DNA of 64,000 nt from Gari tellinella (taxonomy: Eukaryota; Mollusca; Bivalvia; Cardiida; Psammobiidae): the NCBI GenBank assembly GCA_922989275.2, contig OV277868.1, positions 47,180,216 to 47,244,215 of the forward strand. Reading direction: 5' to 3'. The position numbers and the translations under genes are program-made. Shown here piece by piece: positions 9,801 to 21,219 of the stretch. A model generated the notes under the pieces. That model was given only the letters and a program-made list of their open reading frames with translations, did no database searches and was not told where the DNA came from. Numbering within the stretch: the first letter of the stretch is position 1; every line of letters starts with the position of its first letter.

Positions 9801-10103
9801 GAGTTAAAGCAGGGGGTCTGTAACACAGAAAGCTCCGTAAGTAATAAAGATATGTTACTGTATTTACGCTGTTTAGAAATAAGGACAGTTATCACGATGA
9901 CAATTGTAGAATCACTTCGAGCAGATCTTATATGGAAACAGTGCAGGTCTATGTGATCTGGGTCTTCAGTTTGTTAAAAAGTGTCAATAATTTTATCACT
10001 AATAGCAGGTGAATAGGTAACCATTTCACAGCCGTATGCAACTAAAGGCGACTTTGCAAACAGTTTGGTTCCACATCAGGTTTTGCATATTCTAACGAAA
10101 TCG
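9801..10103. other. No feature recognised
   Basis: Contains only an isolated GCAAACAGTTTGGTTCC, a one-sided match to the palindrome arms elsewhere. Confidence 0.4.
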
Positions 10104-10780
10104 TTAAACCATATAGATAGATAGATAGATAGTTTATTCTGCATTAGACTAAATAGTCCTGAGCATATATAAGATATATAGATATGATTTTATTCTTCCT
10201 TCAGACTAACAAGTCCATGAGGCATGTAATGCATGTTGTAAACAAACAAAGGCATGTAATACATAAACAAACAAACAGTTATGACAATAAAGATGCATTT
10301 AGTGGAGAAGATGTAAGTAAAGAAAAAAATAAAATTATGATTTCAGTGATATTGAATTGATATCATTATCGCCATTATCATAACTTAATTTTCTTAAGTC
10401 AAATATCTATTATATTTGTGTTAGAAAATACTGATGTCATAAGAATACAAATATATCTTATACTACATGTAGTAACATTCAAATAATTATTGGAACTCGA
10501 ATTTAAATTAAAACATTCATTTGCACCGAAAACTTATACTAGTAACATTTAAACAAACTATTGGAACTCGAAGTTAATTAAAAACATTCATTTACATAGA
10601 AAACCTTTACAACCCAGCAAACAGACTAGACGTAGACTGAACTACTCCAAACAAGCAGTTCAACCTGGTACACTCCTTTTGCATGTAAGTACATGTACAT
10701 GTAATCATGAAGAATTTGAATCATCTTCATCATAACTACAGTAATAGTCATCAGATCAAAGAGGCTTAGCTTGAAATACA

Positions 10781-12165
10781 TAGTGAACAAACATTGATAA
10801 ATTTCTAACAGTCTTAACACCAAAACTAGTCATTAATTTTGTAAATTTCAACATTCTTGGCCTTTTCCAATAATATTCTGAAATATATTTTATTCTTAGA
10901 CCTTGGAATTGAATACATTCTTATACAAAATGAAATTCATCTTCCAATGTAGAACATGCACTACATTTTCTATAATTGATTGCTATTGGCAATGGTTTAT
11001 TCCATCTCCATGTTTCAACTGCTAACCTATCAGAAGATAATCTAAGTCTACTCATAGATGTACAAAACTTCCCTACATTAATGGCTGTATTCCAAAATTG
11101 AATATTTTTCTGTAACACAGAGCTCAACTTGATTTATTAAGCCTATTATTCCAATTCTGTACAAACTGATCATTTAGCCCTTGTTTTACAAGTAATATAA
11201 ACATTTTTGCATCACCGACAGTTTGTGATAACCAAACGTGGTAGAACCCTAAGCGACAGATAAGATCTTTCAATAGAGAACACCAGTTTACATAACTATT
11301 TATTTCATGCTCATCTTTCAGCAAACGATATATATTTGTTATATATTTATCTTCTTTTGTATGTAAAATCTTAACCCAGTACTTAATAATATTTAAGCAT
11401 CTTTTAGTTTGGTACGTAAATCTTCCTAGCTCTCCATAAATGAAATCATTTTGAATCGTTTGTTTTACACCTAAAAGTTTTTTTTGCAAAGTTGTAGGTG
11501 GGTCCTTTCGATAGAAGGTGCATTCTAGAAGCCCCATACCTCACTACTATAAATCAGTATTGGACTTATTAGTTTATCAAACAGATCTAATTTTTGAGAT
11601 GGGCTTATATATGTAAACTTATGTAAGTGTTTATTCAGCTTAAATATAGCCTTGTGTGCTTGACCTGCTAACGCAATTTGGGTATGCTGAAACGATCCAC
11701 CAGATGTAAAAGTAACCCCTAAATATGTGAATTCGGTAAGGATTTCTATTTCTGTACCGTCATAATAAAACTTTTGATGAGAAGGTAGTTTCTCACCTTT
11801 TCTGAATACCATTCTATTTGTTTTATTTGTGTTTACCTTTAGTTTTCACGTTTTGCAATATTCTAGAAGATTATTTAACCCTTTTTGTACCTGCGATGCA
11901 TTGTCTGCAAACAGTACAATGTCATCTGCGTATAGTATTAAAACTATTTAAAATAAATATATATTTAAACCATCTACGCCACCTTTGATGTAGCCATCTT
12001 CTAGATCATTTAAAAACATTGAAAACAGAAATGGCGACAAACTCTCACATTGTCTTACACCTAAAGTGCATGGCATAGTATCACCAAGCTTATTATGGTA
12101 TTTTACTCTTGATTTAACACTTTTGTACATCGATTGTATGATGTTAAGGATATACACCAGCAATT
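10781..12165 (-). pseudogene. LINE B reverse transcriptase, C-terminal half
   Basis: Broken into several frames, reading from 12165 down. First come ILNIIQSMYKSVKSRVKY and the RT motif GVRQ(C/G)ESLSPFLFSMFLND, then the catalytic YADD box, readable at 11932-11921 as LYADDIVLF. The thumb and connection follow: KLPSHQKFYYDGTEI, FTYLGVTF, LAGQAHKAIFKLNKHL, LFDKLISPIL. The C-terminal region continues with KKLLGVKQTIQNDFIYGELG and CSACSTLEDEFHF, a Cys/His knuckle-like motif. The reading resumes to about 10781 (ISEYYWKRPRMLKF). At least four frame breaks. RT would copy LINE RNA by target-primed reverse transcription; this copy cannot. Confidence 0.85.
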
Positions 12166-12289
12166 CGTGCACACCTGGCAATAAAGAAACGTGTAACCAA
12201 GGCCGACAACTGAAGCGTACCACATATAGGATATATAGGGCGAGATTTTAATACGATATGGGTGATTATTAGTGGCAATTTATCTGTTT

Positions 12290-12600
12290 TCACTGATTCA
12301 CATGTATAAATATGTTATTAAGCAGTTTCGATCCTGATCATATGTATGCATACTCGCCGATATTTTACGTTTGATCTACTTTCCTTAAAGATTTTCCCGT
12401 AAAAGATTTATTTCACACCTATTAATACTGTAAAAACACGATTAACCTTGACAAATATGTTATTAAGCAGCTAGAAATAGTTTGGATGCTGATCATATAT
12501 GCATACTGCCCGATATTTTACGAAAGATCTACTTACCTAAGAGATTTCCCTGTATTTTACATTTATCTCTCACCTATTATCACTGTTAATCCCGAAAAAG
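12290..12600. repeat. Two tandem units of ~155 bp
   Basis: AAATATGTTATTAAGCAG, CTGATCATAT, TGCATAC(T) and CGATATTTTACG recur at about 12307-12375 and 12456-12520. Both units contain one half of the GATCAG palindrome only. Confidence 0.6.
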
Positions 12601-13260
12601 TTATTACAAATAGAAGCAGACGACTCCAACCTTTTGGGGTCGACTGTGGATCCTGATCAAAAGCCGCGAAACAACCACCTTTTCACGGATGCAAGATTTC
12701 TTTTCAAGCATTGTGGAGCCTTACAATAAGCCACGTAAAGCGGCGTCTGATCAGGATCCACAATGGTTGACATTTATTTTATTAGGTTTAGATTTAGAAC
12801 AGACGACTTTCGTTTTCAAGTAGTTTAGATCCTGATTAAAAGCCGCGTACAACTACCTTTTCACGGATGAAATATTTACTTTCAAGCATTTTAGATTCTG
12901 ATTAGAAGCTGCGTAAAGCGGTGTCTGCTTAGGATCCACAATGATTGACACTTAGTTTTAGACTAGACGATATTTGTTTTGATTTACATCAGGAACCTGT
13001 ATATATTTATAATATATTTAGATTACTTTTTAAACTGTTTAGATCCTGATCAGAAGCCGCGTAAATAGAGACTATCTATTGCATGGGTGAAATTTTTATT
13101 TTCAAGCAGTTTGTATCCTGATCAGAAGCCGTGTATGGCTGTGAATGATCAGGATTCACATAATTGTTGACACTAATATTAATATTTCGAAACTTTGATA
13201 ACTGAATCTTCAAGGATATTGTTGTGCATGGGTGCACAATTTATTTTTAAGCAGTTTGGA
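12600..13260. repeat. Tandem ~190 bp palindromic units
   Basis: Three diverged units. Each has GATCCTGATCAGAAGCCGCG, then a TTTTCACGGATG spacer, then AAGCGGCGTCTGATCAGG or a variant, then CACAATGGTTGACA and AGAACAGACGA. The best unit is 12640-12800. The same unit recurs at 16283-16560. The palindrome core is that of MITE family 1, but the outer parts are unrelated. Confidence 0.7.
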
Positions 13261-13269
13261 TCCAAGATT

Positions 13270-13440
13270 TTCTTGTTTGCAACAAAAGAATCCTTAGCTT
13301 AGATATTTTGCACAAATCATCATCTACTCAGTAATTGGCACACTCATATTGTCCTAATTTCTCAGCTTTCCAAGACATTTTCCTATTACATCAATGGTTC
13401 CAGGTGAGCGATTTAGGGCTATATGCGGCTCTTATTAATG
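13270..13440 (-). mobile_element. Solo Helentron-like 5' end, inverted
   Basis: Read on the minus strand from 13440: AATAAGAGCCGCATATAGCC, then CTAAATCGCTCACCTGGA, then GGAAAGCTGAGAAATTA and CCAATTACTGAGTAG. It is collinear with the first ~150 bp of the element at 35016. It breaks off at about 13270, so only the 5' terminus is present. Confidence 0.75.
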
Positions 13441-13449
13441 TTTTCCTGT

Positions 13450-14620
13450 ATAAGTCTATTGTAAAACTGATAAGCGCCAGGGCGGGGCCATTTTTGACCC
13501 TGTGATAATGATTTGACCTATCTTGGTAAAATACCATAAGGCAAGCTACATGTCAAATATATTAGGCACTCGAAAACAAATCTCAGAGAAATGAATTTTA
13601 AATTTCAAATATAAGTCTATGTAAAACTGAGAAGCCCCTTGACGGGTCAATTATTGACCCATGGTCATGATTTGAAGAATCTTGATAGAGGACCATAAGG
13701 CAAAGCCAGATGCACAATATCAAAGGTCTGGGCCTAGCGGTCTCAAGGGAGATGAATTTTAATAGTTTTCCAATATAAGTCTATGTAAAACTGAAAAGCC
13801 CCTGGACAGGTCCATTTTGGACCCGGGTGTCATGATTTGAATACACTTGATCATGGCAAAATTAGATATAACTTATCAAAGGTCTGGGTCTTATGGTTTC
13901 CGAGAAGACGATTTTTTAAAGGTTTTCCTATATTATAGTATATAATTCTATGTAAAACTTATAAGTCCCGGGCCAGGCCATTTTTGACCTGGGGGTGGTG
14001 GTTTGTACAATCTTAAACAAGGACCATAAGGCAAAGCTACTTGTCAAATATAAAAGGTCTAGGCCACACGATTTTAGAGAAGACGTTTTTATTAAAGGTT
14101 TTCCTATGTGAAACTGATAAGCCCCTGGGCGGGTCATTTCTGACCCGGGGGTCATAAGTTGAACAGTCTTGGTAAAAGTTCCTAACATGAGGCTACATAC
14201 TTAATTTGATTGTCATAGGACTTGTGGTCATCGACAAGAAGATTTTGAAAGTTTGGAGTTTGCTTGTCAATATAAATATGTACTGAAAATGGCCACGCCC
14301 TCTGGTGGCCATGTATTTTGACGGATCCAAATACTTTGATCCCCTTGGTAAGAACATGTATATCAATTGAGAAACAGTTTGATGAAAACCAAATTGAAAT
14401 CGGACAAGTCGTTCTTGAGAACAATATTTTATACATGTAATATTGTACATGCAATTTATTGTCAATAGTTGCCATGGAAACCGAGTAGATGGCCCAATCC
14501 ACTTTTTTTACAACTTTTGAAGCTCACAACTACAGTATGTATTTGACCAAGTTTTGTTAAATTTGGCCATTGGTTTCAGAGAAGAAGTTGTTTGAAACAA
14601 ATTGTGAACACAAGCCGACT
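13450..14620 (+). mobile_element. Helentron-like tandem-cored element (H3), ends lost
   Basis: Five tandem units of ~155-167 bp start near 13461, 13620, 13785, 13952 and 14107. Each begins GTAAAACTGA(T)AAGCCCC and contains GGGCC/GGGTCATTTTTGACCC, TGATTTGAA and CATAAGGCAAAGCTAC. A 3' part shared with H1 follows (GCCCTCTGGTGGCCAT, AAACAGTTTGATGAAAACC). The 3' hairpin is missing. Minus-strand ORFs across it are incidental. Confidence 0.65.
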
Positions 14621-15004
14621 GCTCATTTACCCGATATAGTATACCCATGAAAGGGTCTATATTTTCAAAGGAAGCATTATGACATATACTTTTTTAAACA
14701 TTTTCTGATTACTCACATATTAAACACTTATTGTGTGAAGTTTCATCAATAAATTTCGGGGTAGATTTTGAAAGAATGAATGTTTTCTTTGAATTTGAGC
14801 CAAAAGTCATGAGGAAAAATACATAATATTTCAGGAAACGAACTATACACTTTTCATCATAATTTTATCAAATATCACTTTTTAACTGTTTTAATGTTTG
14901 TTTATGTCAACTTGATAATATGTTTTTCTTTTTACCACGGCACTTAGATATGTTTGAAGAACCTATACTGAAAATTTAATAAAGAAATTTCGGGAAATTT
15001 ATTT
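14621..15004. other. No feature recognised
   Basis: AT-rich. AAATTTCGGG occurs twice (near 14751 and 14986), otherwise nothing. It forms the right part of the insertion in LINE B. Confidence 0.4.
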
Positions 15005-15360
15005 TGTTGCGTATGTCTTTAAGCATATTTCCTCTGACACCTAATTTTATTACTTTGTACCACACATTTTCACGAACTACATAATCAAAGGCTTTTGTAA
15101 AATCAACAAATGTACAAAATAATTACTTTCTCCTATTAATGAAACTTGATATAAGACCATTTAAAACAAAAATGTTATCTACAATACTCATATTAGCTCT
15201 GAACCCAGCTTGGGCTTCAACATATACGTTATAATTTTCAGCCCAGTTTTGCAATCTATTATTTAATACTCGAGTAAATAATTTTCCGACGTAGCTTAAT
15301 AATGTGATTCCTCTATAATTCGTTGCATCATCTGGATTCCCTTTTTGTGGCGTTTGTCGT
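15005..15360 (-). pseudogene. LINE B reverse transcriptase, N-terminal core
   Basis: Minus strand from about 15352: HKKGNPDDATNYRGITLLS, GKLFTRVLNNRLQNWAENY, EAQAGFRANMSIVDNIFVL, then FVDFTKAFDYVV with the first catalytic Asp, and YKVIKLGVRGNML. The frame is open except for one TAA between NRRK and LFC. These are RT motifs 0-3 of a non-LTR element; motifs 4-7 resume at 12165 beyond the insertion. At the 15360 end the LINE stops beside a 13/12 bp inverted repeat (TGTGGCGTTTGTC and GACAACGCCACA). Confidence 0.85.
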
Positions 15361-16282
15361 CAGACAACGCCACAATGTCAGTACTGAATTTCAACAATCG
15401 TATCACATGCTACAGTCGGTCTTTAACGACCATCAAAATGAGGTTATCTAGGTTTCAAAGACAGGTGACTGCTTACTGCAGGTTGGAAAAAATGCAGACC
15501 GCTCCCATAAGACCGTTATTCACTACATCTGACCTGAATAAAAAGCCATCTGTCTTTTATGTGCACGTTGCTACCTCATTGCATGCTCGCTAACACCAGG
15601 CATTACTGTGGCCCAGTTTGATACCTTATAACAGCTAATATTCCGACGTATTTAACAAATAGACCCTGAATATATGGGCGATTGCTTAACTAATTTATCA
15701 CATAAAACGTAGAAAGTAAGTCTGGCAATAAATCCACTCAGGTACGCTTAAAATTATTTGTATTTGTGATAAAAACAATTACAAGAAAAACTCAAATAAA
15801 AATTATGCTAAGAAGTGGCATCGCGTCGTGCGCGGAGCGATACAACAGGACAGCGAAACACAATGAGCGTGTTCACCTGAGACTCTCGGGTTGACCCAAG
15901 TTCCTGAGGTTACAGATGAACAAATACTAATCGAGTTCGTACTCGAATGACGTCATTAGACCTCTGAACCGAACTCTACCCGACCCAGCGTTCCGCTTGG
16001 GTTCACTTTAATTCCAGAGATGCAAGCACTTCGTAGGTAAAAAATATCAAATTTTCGTAATTTACTCCAACATACACAATTTAAACTGATCAGTCAAATT
16101 CTCTATGTAATTTATTAATGTTTTATGTGCTGAATTTCGTTGATGAATTAGTAATACGGCATTATGAAAACTTATTGCCCAGCCTTAGCTCGTTACGGAG
16201 TGGGTGGGGGAAAAAGTGACAGTCTGAATATAGTACGTCGTAGAATCCTATAAAGGCTATATATAAAGTCGTTTATGTTCGC
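15361..16282. other. No gene; scattered half-repeats
   Basis: AAAGACAGGTGACTGCTTAC near 15458 is a stray family 2/3 hairpin half. Near 15935-15960 there is a short GAGTTCGTACTC palindrome followed by a TGACGTCA-type site. Nothing else is recognised. Confidence 0.4.
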
Positions 16283-16560
16283 GAAACAACCATCTTTTCA
16301 CGGATGCAATATTACTTTTGGATCCTTATCAGAAGCCGCGTCAAGCGGCATCTGATCAGAATCCACAATGGTTGACATTTTTTTATTTGTTTTAGAACAG
16401 ACGACTTTTCAAGAAAAGCTAGTTGATCAAAAGCCACCTTTTAACGGATGAAAGATTTGCTTTCAAACATTTTAGATTTTAATCAGAAGCCGTGTAGAGC
16501 TATTGACACTTAGTTTTAGAACAGACTATATTTGCTTTAATGCTTTTTATAAATATATCT
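16283..16560. repeat. Second location of the ~190 bp palindromic unit
   Basis: ACCATCTTTTCACGGATGCA, then AGAAGCCGCGTCAAGCGGCA with TCTGATCAGAATCCAC, then AATGGTTGACATTT and AGAACAGACGA. A decayed second unit reaches 16540. It matches the array at 12600-13260. Confidence 0.65.
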
Positions 16561-16564
16561 GGTA

Positions 16565-17705
16565 CCCAGCAGGCACACCAACGTTGAATCAACGTGGAAA
16601 CAACGTACGATTTATATTTGATTTTGAAAGTTGTGTTGACGTTGAACCTCAACGTTGATTCAACGTTGATAATGGTTGAAGTTTCAACGTTGAAATGACG
16701 TTGATTCAACGTCAAAACAACATTGTTTCGAGTGGGCTGTCCGTTTTTGTGTGCGTTGTTTTCTCCAGATATTGTTTTATTTTCAAATGCTCCCTTCAAC
16801 TTAGGTTTTAGGAGCTCTACTCTACTAATAGTAGAGTAGACAACGCAAGGGCGTTGGGAGATATTTGATTACAGCTTATCAAATATGGTTGCTTCATTTA
16901 TTAGTACGCTGAGTATCTATAATTAAACATTTTTACATTGAATTGGTTTGCTTTTCTTGCTTTTTGTGTTTTATTCATTTTAATTGTAAACTTGAATGTA
17001 AAGTTCAGTGCTTACTATTAAGAACTTAGAACTTATTTCTTTTGCATCTAAACTATGAAGTATCAAATTATATATTTAAGTTGAAGTTGTTATGATTATT
17101 TATTAAAAAATAATAATTTTTACCTACGTCCATTATCTGACAACGTTGATTCAACGTTGATTCAACTTTGGCAGTAGCTTTTTAAATTGAATTTATTTTT
17201 TTACAATAAATCATAGTTTACGTGATGAGACATAACCACTGCAATATAATTTATCAGAATTTCATTTTCATCGATTTGTTTTTTCCCACGACCATTTTCA
17301 ACGTTGATTCAACGTTGGCAATAAATTCGGTACCGACCCATGGTCGTCCAAGGGTGAAAAAGGGTTGATCAACGTTGCGACGGAAAATCAACTGCTGGGC
17401 GACCATTATCAACGTTGATTCAACGTTTATTCAACATTGTCATTAGATTTTCTAAATTGAATTTATTTTAACGATAAATCATAGTCGACGTGGTTAGACA
17501 TTAAACACTGCGATATAATTAATCAGAAATTTCAATTTCAGTATTTTCTAATTTTTTATCTACAACCATTATAAACGTTGATTCAACGTTGGCAGTAAAT
17601 TGGCTACCGATGGATGGTCGTCCATGGTTGAAATCAGGTTGATCAACGTTACGACGGAAAATCAATGTTGATTCAACGTTGAAACAACGATGTGTGCCTG
17701 CGCGT
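16565..17705. repeat. CAACGTTGATTCAACGTTG repeat island
   Basis: The palindromic motif AACGTTGATTCAACGTT recurs at about 16646, 17144, 17299, 17410, 17575 and 17665. Two tandem ~270 bp units (about 17150-17425 and 17416-17690) share TTGAATTTATTTT, AATAAATCATAGT, ATGGTCGTCCA and TTGATCAACGTT. The right edge GTGTGCCTGCGCG mirrors the left edge AGCAGGCACACC, so this may be one terminal-inverted-repeat element. Confidence 0.7.
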
Positions 17706-17745
17706 ACAAGTTGTGGAAATAAAGTATTTGTTCTGTTCTGTTCTA
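17700..17745 (+). repeat. AATAAAG plus (TTCTG)n tail
   Basis: GTGGAAATAAAGTATTTG followed by TTCTGTTCTGTTCT looks like the 3' tail of a retroposed sequence. The same tail occurs inverted near 20510 and again near 43937. Confidence 0.5.
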
Positions 17746-17817
17746 TAATTATGATAATGTGACTAGTTGGTGCAGGATAACGACTGTCCTTCATTCAGCA
17801 TACTACCCATCTGAAAC

Positions 17818-18055
17818 TACAATGGAGAAGACGTTAGTCTATCGTAACAAACGCGTTTATATAATAATTTCCATATTTATTTCCAGATCAGACGCCGGGT
17901 AAACCGACGTTTGATTAGGCTTCAAAATGTGTGCCGATTAGATTAAAACAAAACATCACAACAGTCGAATGATTGGTACTTTTCTACATTTTAATGCAAT
18001 GAGTTTGCGTTTCGTTTGCGTTTTAAACTTAAAACATAGCGTCTTCTCCACTGTA
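17818..18055. mobile_element. MITE family 1, copy E (diverged)
   Basis: 238 bp. TACAATGGAGAAGACG at the left mirrors GTCTTCTCCACTGTA at the right. The central palindrome is damaged: the GCAAACAG part of one arm is missing and the arms are GATCAGACGCCGGG versus CCGACGTTTGATTAGG. This is the oldest-looking copy. Confidence 0.75.
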
Positions 18056-18425
18056 CAACAATTTCCAATTCTCGTGAATGGCTTGAACACTTCCCTAATC
18101 CGAAAATCTCTGTACATCGAATACTTTTCTGTATATGTAAATAACAGAATGTAGTCTAGAATGAGTTATATAACTATATATGCGTATATAATACTTTATT
18201 TTGAAAAGAGGAAATGCACAACGAAGTAAATTATGATCATGTTTACTAAACAACTGAAACAGTTATAACAGCTTAGCGACGAAATAAATTATAGCATTTT
18301 TGTTGGTATTTTATCCCCGATCATCGAGTCACATGTCGGCCACTTACATACGGCGCAAGTTGCAGCTATAACACCTAAGTGAAGTGGAGCAATGTGGGTT
18401 TAAGTTTTTGCTCAGAAAAATTCCA
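18056..18425. other. No feature recognised
   Basis: AT-rich spacer between a MITE and a tRNA-like repeat. Confidence 0.4.
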
Positions 18426-18490
18426 ATGACCCTGACAGGGTTCGAACCAGGAACCCAGGCGAGCGTCCTACCACTGGATCACCGCCCCCA
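18426..18490 (-). repeat. tRNA-like SINE head
   Basis: On the minus strand the A box TGATCCAGTGG (18481-18471) precedes the B box GGTTCGAACC (18448-18439). The seven bases before the A box do not pair with the 3' side, so a functional tRNA is unlikely. It sits directly beyond the 3' tail of another minus-strand element. Confidence 0.6.
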
Positions 18491-18900
18491 CATATGCTAT
18501 AGATAGATATTTTATTAATACATAAGGTCAGAGGCCCAACAGTATACAAGCGTACAAATCATGCAATAGATAGTCAAAGCCAAAGGTATGTAAGAAATGT
18601 ATACGAGGGGAAAATGAGACATAGCTTTTGATACATTCACATAAGAATTTATCTTTACATAGATTTATACGAAGTTTGTTGTGAAAATTTTCAACAAGAG
18701 ACCGTACCATGATCTAAATCTTTTTTCGCTGTCCAAATATTTTTATTTTCCTACCTTGCGTACCAGATGTTTTCGGCTTTTGTGCACCAAATGGGTTAAA
18801 GTATCTATTTAGGGTCTTAGATGGGTAATGCTTATCGAAACAAATCCGCAAAAACTATACACCACCTCATTCAGTATCCAATTCTACATCATTTTCCAGA
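18491..18900 (-). mobile_element. 3' end of an unidentified retroelement
   Basis: Minus-strand reading ends ACTGTTGGGCCTCTGACC, then TTATGTATTAATAAAATATC and a short TATC repeat: a polyadenylation-like AATAAA plus microsatellite tail, as in LINE B. No recognisable protein remains. Confidence 0.5.
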
Positions 18901-19530
18901 GTAAAAAGACTTTTCACCACCTATAACTGAAATTATGGATATTTTTGTCTTGTTACCCTACTTTTCAAAAAATGTCCTGAAATGACTACCCCTCTTTTTT
19001 CTTTCCGAGCATTAAAAATTACAAATATTAATAAAAACATCAAAATTTATTCATGCATTTATACCTAAGACATTGCTGTATACAAATACAAGCAGATCAA
19101 TTAAATATATTGCATAATACATTAAAAAAATATCTTATAAATTCGGAAAAAATAATGTATGAGTCATTTTTTTCTCAAAAATCATTTTTTACCTTTTAGC
19201 AAAACTGAAGTTTTCACAAAAATAGGCGGGGGCATTCATAGTGACCACACTTAAAGTTATCTACCATGTCTCTAGAACAAAATAAAAAAAAACAATTAGG
19301 AGGGTTGACCTCATGCAACATGAGAAAAATGAAATTGTGTTTGAGAGGGGTCAACATTTGTGGGAAAGTAAAATCAAGGAAAATTGAAGTTTATTGGTAA
19401 AACATGCACTGTCATTTGCAAATATTTGTGGAATCCACAAATAATTGTTAATGTAATAGCTATTGCCTGTTTTACAAATTCTGTTCAGCAAGAAAAACAA
19501 TATTCTCCAGCAAAAAATGTTAAAAATACA
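18901..19530. other. No feature recognised
   Basis: AT-rich, with short A and T runs. No coding similarity. Confidence 0.4.
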
Positions 19531-20100
19531 GTCAACCTTGTATAAAGCAACCACCTTACGGATAAGTGTGCATACCTCTTCATTATGACACTAGACTAAT
19601 TAACTCAGGGTAGAAATAGTGAAGAAAACTCCTGCTGTAGCATTCTGCATTAGTTTTATCCTGCATCAAACAGACAGCTCCATACAAGACAAAAAATGTG
19701 TCTTCAATAGAGTGATCGCTTAATACAAGATTGACTGTAAAGTTGACAATGATTACAAAGTTTCATAATGAATGGCTGGTTTGTTGCAACCCAATAATTG
19801 CAATAGATATTTAACCCTTTACTCAATAGCTTATTTTAAGTATTGAAGACAGATGGTTGCTTAAAGCAGGCTAAAATTAAAACAGGATACGTTATGCTTT
19901 ACTTCCAGTCTGCTTAAACTATGTACAGTCTGCTTAGATAAAGGGTTGTATTGTGCATTTTCCTGACTGTATAAAGGTAAACTATTTACTTGAGTGAAGG
20001 AATAAATTAAATGTGTTAACATGAGTATCTGTGGAGTAAAGGGTTGATGTAGGAAAACATTTTTGGCATGTACCACAGGTTTGATTTACAGTCAGACCTG
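19531..20100. repeat. Decayed family 2/3 hairpin repeats
   Basis: GTCAACCTTGTATAAAGCAA and the mirrored CTTAATACAAGATTGACTG (19721-19738) bound a ~210 bp inverted pair. Then TTAAAGCAGGCTAAAATTAA and CTTTACTTCCAGTCTGCTTA (19860-19917) form a family 3 hairpin. Confidence 0.5.
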
Positions 20101-20500
20101 TATTAAATATGCAGTCTGTTTCTCTACCTTTGTTGTGGTTCTGGGGCTTATTGTCATAGGGAATGTTTTCTGTTTATTAGACCGAGATGATCCCCTCTGC
20201 TAAGAGATAAAAGGAAGGCGGATTGGTGTTTTAATCCAAACAGGCTGCTTTGGAACAAATGAGATTAGCCGAAATCATCTTCCTGAAATCATCATCATGT
20301 CATCGTATCATCCCTCATCATTTATGGGCGCTTGTTTTGCAGATCCTGGTAAAATTAGCTCTTCATTGGCAGACTCAACAATTTTACCGTCCGCACAATA
20401 GTTATGATCCACTAAAACATTGCTTTTCTTTTGTTTCCTCAAGCCACTTGTCGATTTACAAAATGTTCCACTCTTGGCTCAATTTCTCGCCGCCATTTGG
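20101..20500. other. No gene recognised; 85-codon frame
   Basis: A plus-strand frame at 20250-20507 (MEQMRLAEIIFLKSSSC...) has no motif I recognise and probably occurs by chance. Confidence 0.35.
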
Positions 20501-20504
20501 TAAA

Positions 20505-20620
20505 TAACAGAACAGAACAGAACATTCTTTTATTTCTCACAATTTACAAATATTTTGTAACAAATTCAGATCGATAATTTCATATAAAAGGTTATCCGTG
20601 GCATATCCGATACACAAAGG
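20505..20620 (-). mobile_element. Retroelement 3' tail, (TTCTG)n, inverted
   Basis: Minus-strand reading: GTAAATTGTGAGAAATAAAA, then GAATG and three TTCTG units. It is the inverted counterpart of the tail at 17700. The body beyond 20620 is not recognisable. Confidence 0.45.
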
Positions 20621-21219
20621 CTAGTTTAAATATGTCATAACGGAACATTACGTCCCCAATTTAGTAAGTGTGAATGCATTATTTTGTTTTATGTTTGAGC
20701 GACTTTCCTATGTTATTCTGGTGAACAAATTGTTTGAAATTGTCAATTTCAAACCGTAGCTAGAAGAGGGGATGTGATTCGATGGTGGTTAGACCTGTCT
20801 TGTGCGCTCTGCTAAATTTCGGATAAAATGGACTAAATTATTATCAACTATGGGTTACGGAGTTGAAGATATGTAATATAAACATTTAGTTGATGCTATT
20901 GTGAACAGGTTATGTTATAATGTTATAAAGTGCACTTTAAATGTGTTTTTAACGAAAAAGGGATAATCCTTTGTGAACATTTATCAAACAAAACACTCGC
21001 CGAGCACGCTTTTCATTCGCTATACTGTGTTTGCCTCGTGTATTGCATTGTACTGCATTTAATGGCCGAATGAATTGCTGAATAAAACGACTCAACGTTA
21101 CTGTGTAAATTCTTGTATACCGCTTGTGTACTGCTATCAAGTCTGAGAACTGTGAACTTGTGTTTGGCTTCTGTCTGTTCGAACTGTTAGAACTGTGAAC
21201 GAAATATTTATATTCTCAA
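20621..21219. other. Unassigned; possible LINE 5' leader
   Basis: Directly upstream of the LINE ORF1 remnant, so part of it may be that element's 5' UTR. No internal feature supports or refutes this. Confidence 0.3.

Larger units (their letters stand above)
12166..15004. other. Composite insertion inside LINE B
   Basis: Everything between the two halves of the LINE B reverse transcriptase is foreign: tandem palindromic repeats, an inverted Helentron-like 5' end, a tandem-cored element and ~380 bp of unassigned sequence. CTTAACATCATAC at the left junction (minus-strand reading) and CTTAAAGACATAC at the right could be an imperfect ~13 bp target duplication, or just the LINE's own sequence diverged on two sides. 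Confidence 0.65.
10104..15360 (-). mobile_element. LINE B, 5'-truncated and split by a 2.84 kb insertion
   Basis: Minus-strand non-LTR retrotransposon with its 3' end at about 10108, marked by a (CTAT)n tail after AATAAACTATC. Retained parts: 3' UTR and RT C-terminus (10104-12165) and RT N-terminal core (15005-15360). Other repeats lie between. A plus-strand relative at 55244-57041 supplies the endonuclease and linker regions missing here. Several frameshifts and stops make it inactive. Confidence 0.8.

Noticed and set aside
10104..15360. Single uninterrupted LINE with a long intron
   Set aside because: The intervening DNA consists of known repeat types from elsewhere in the window rather than an intron with splice sites.
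20250..20507. 85-codon host gene
   Set aside because: No motif, no splice-site or homology support visible.
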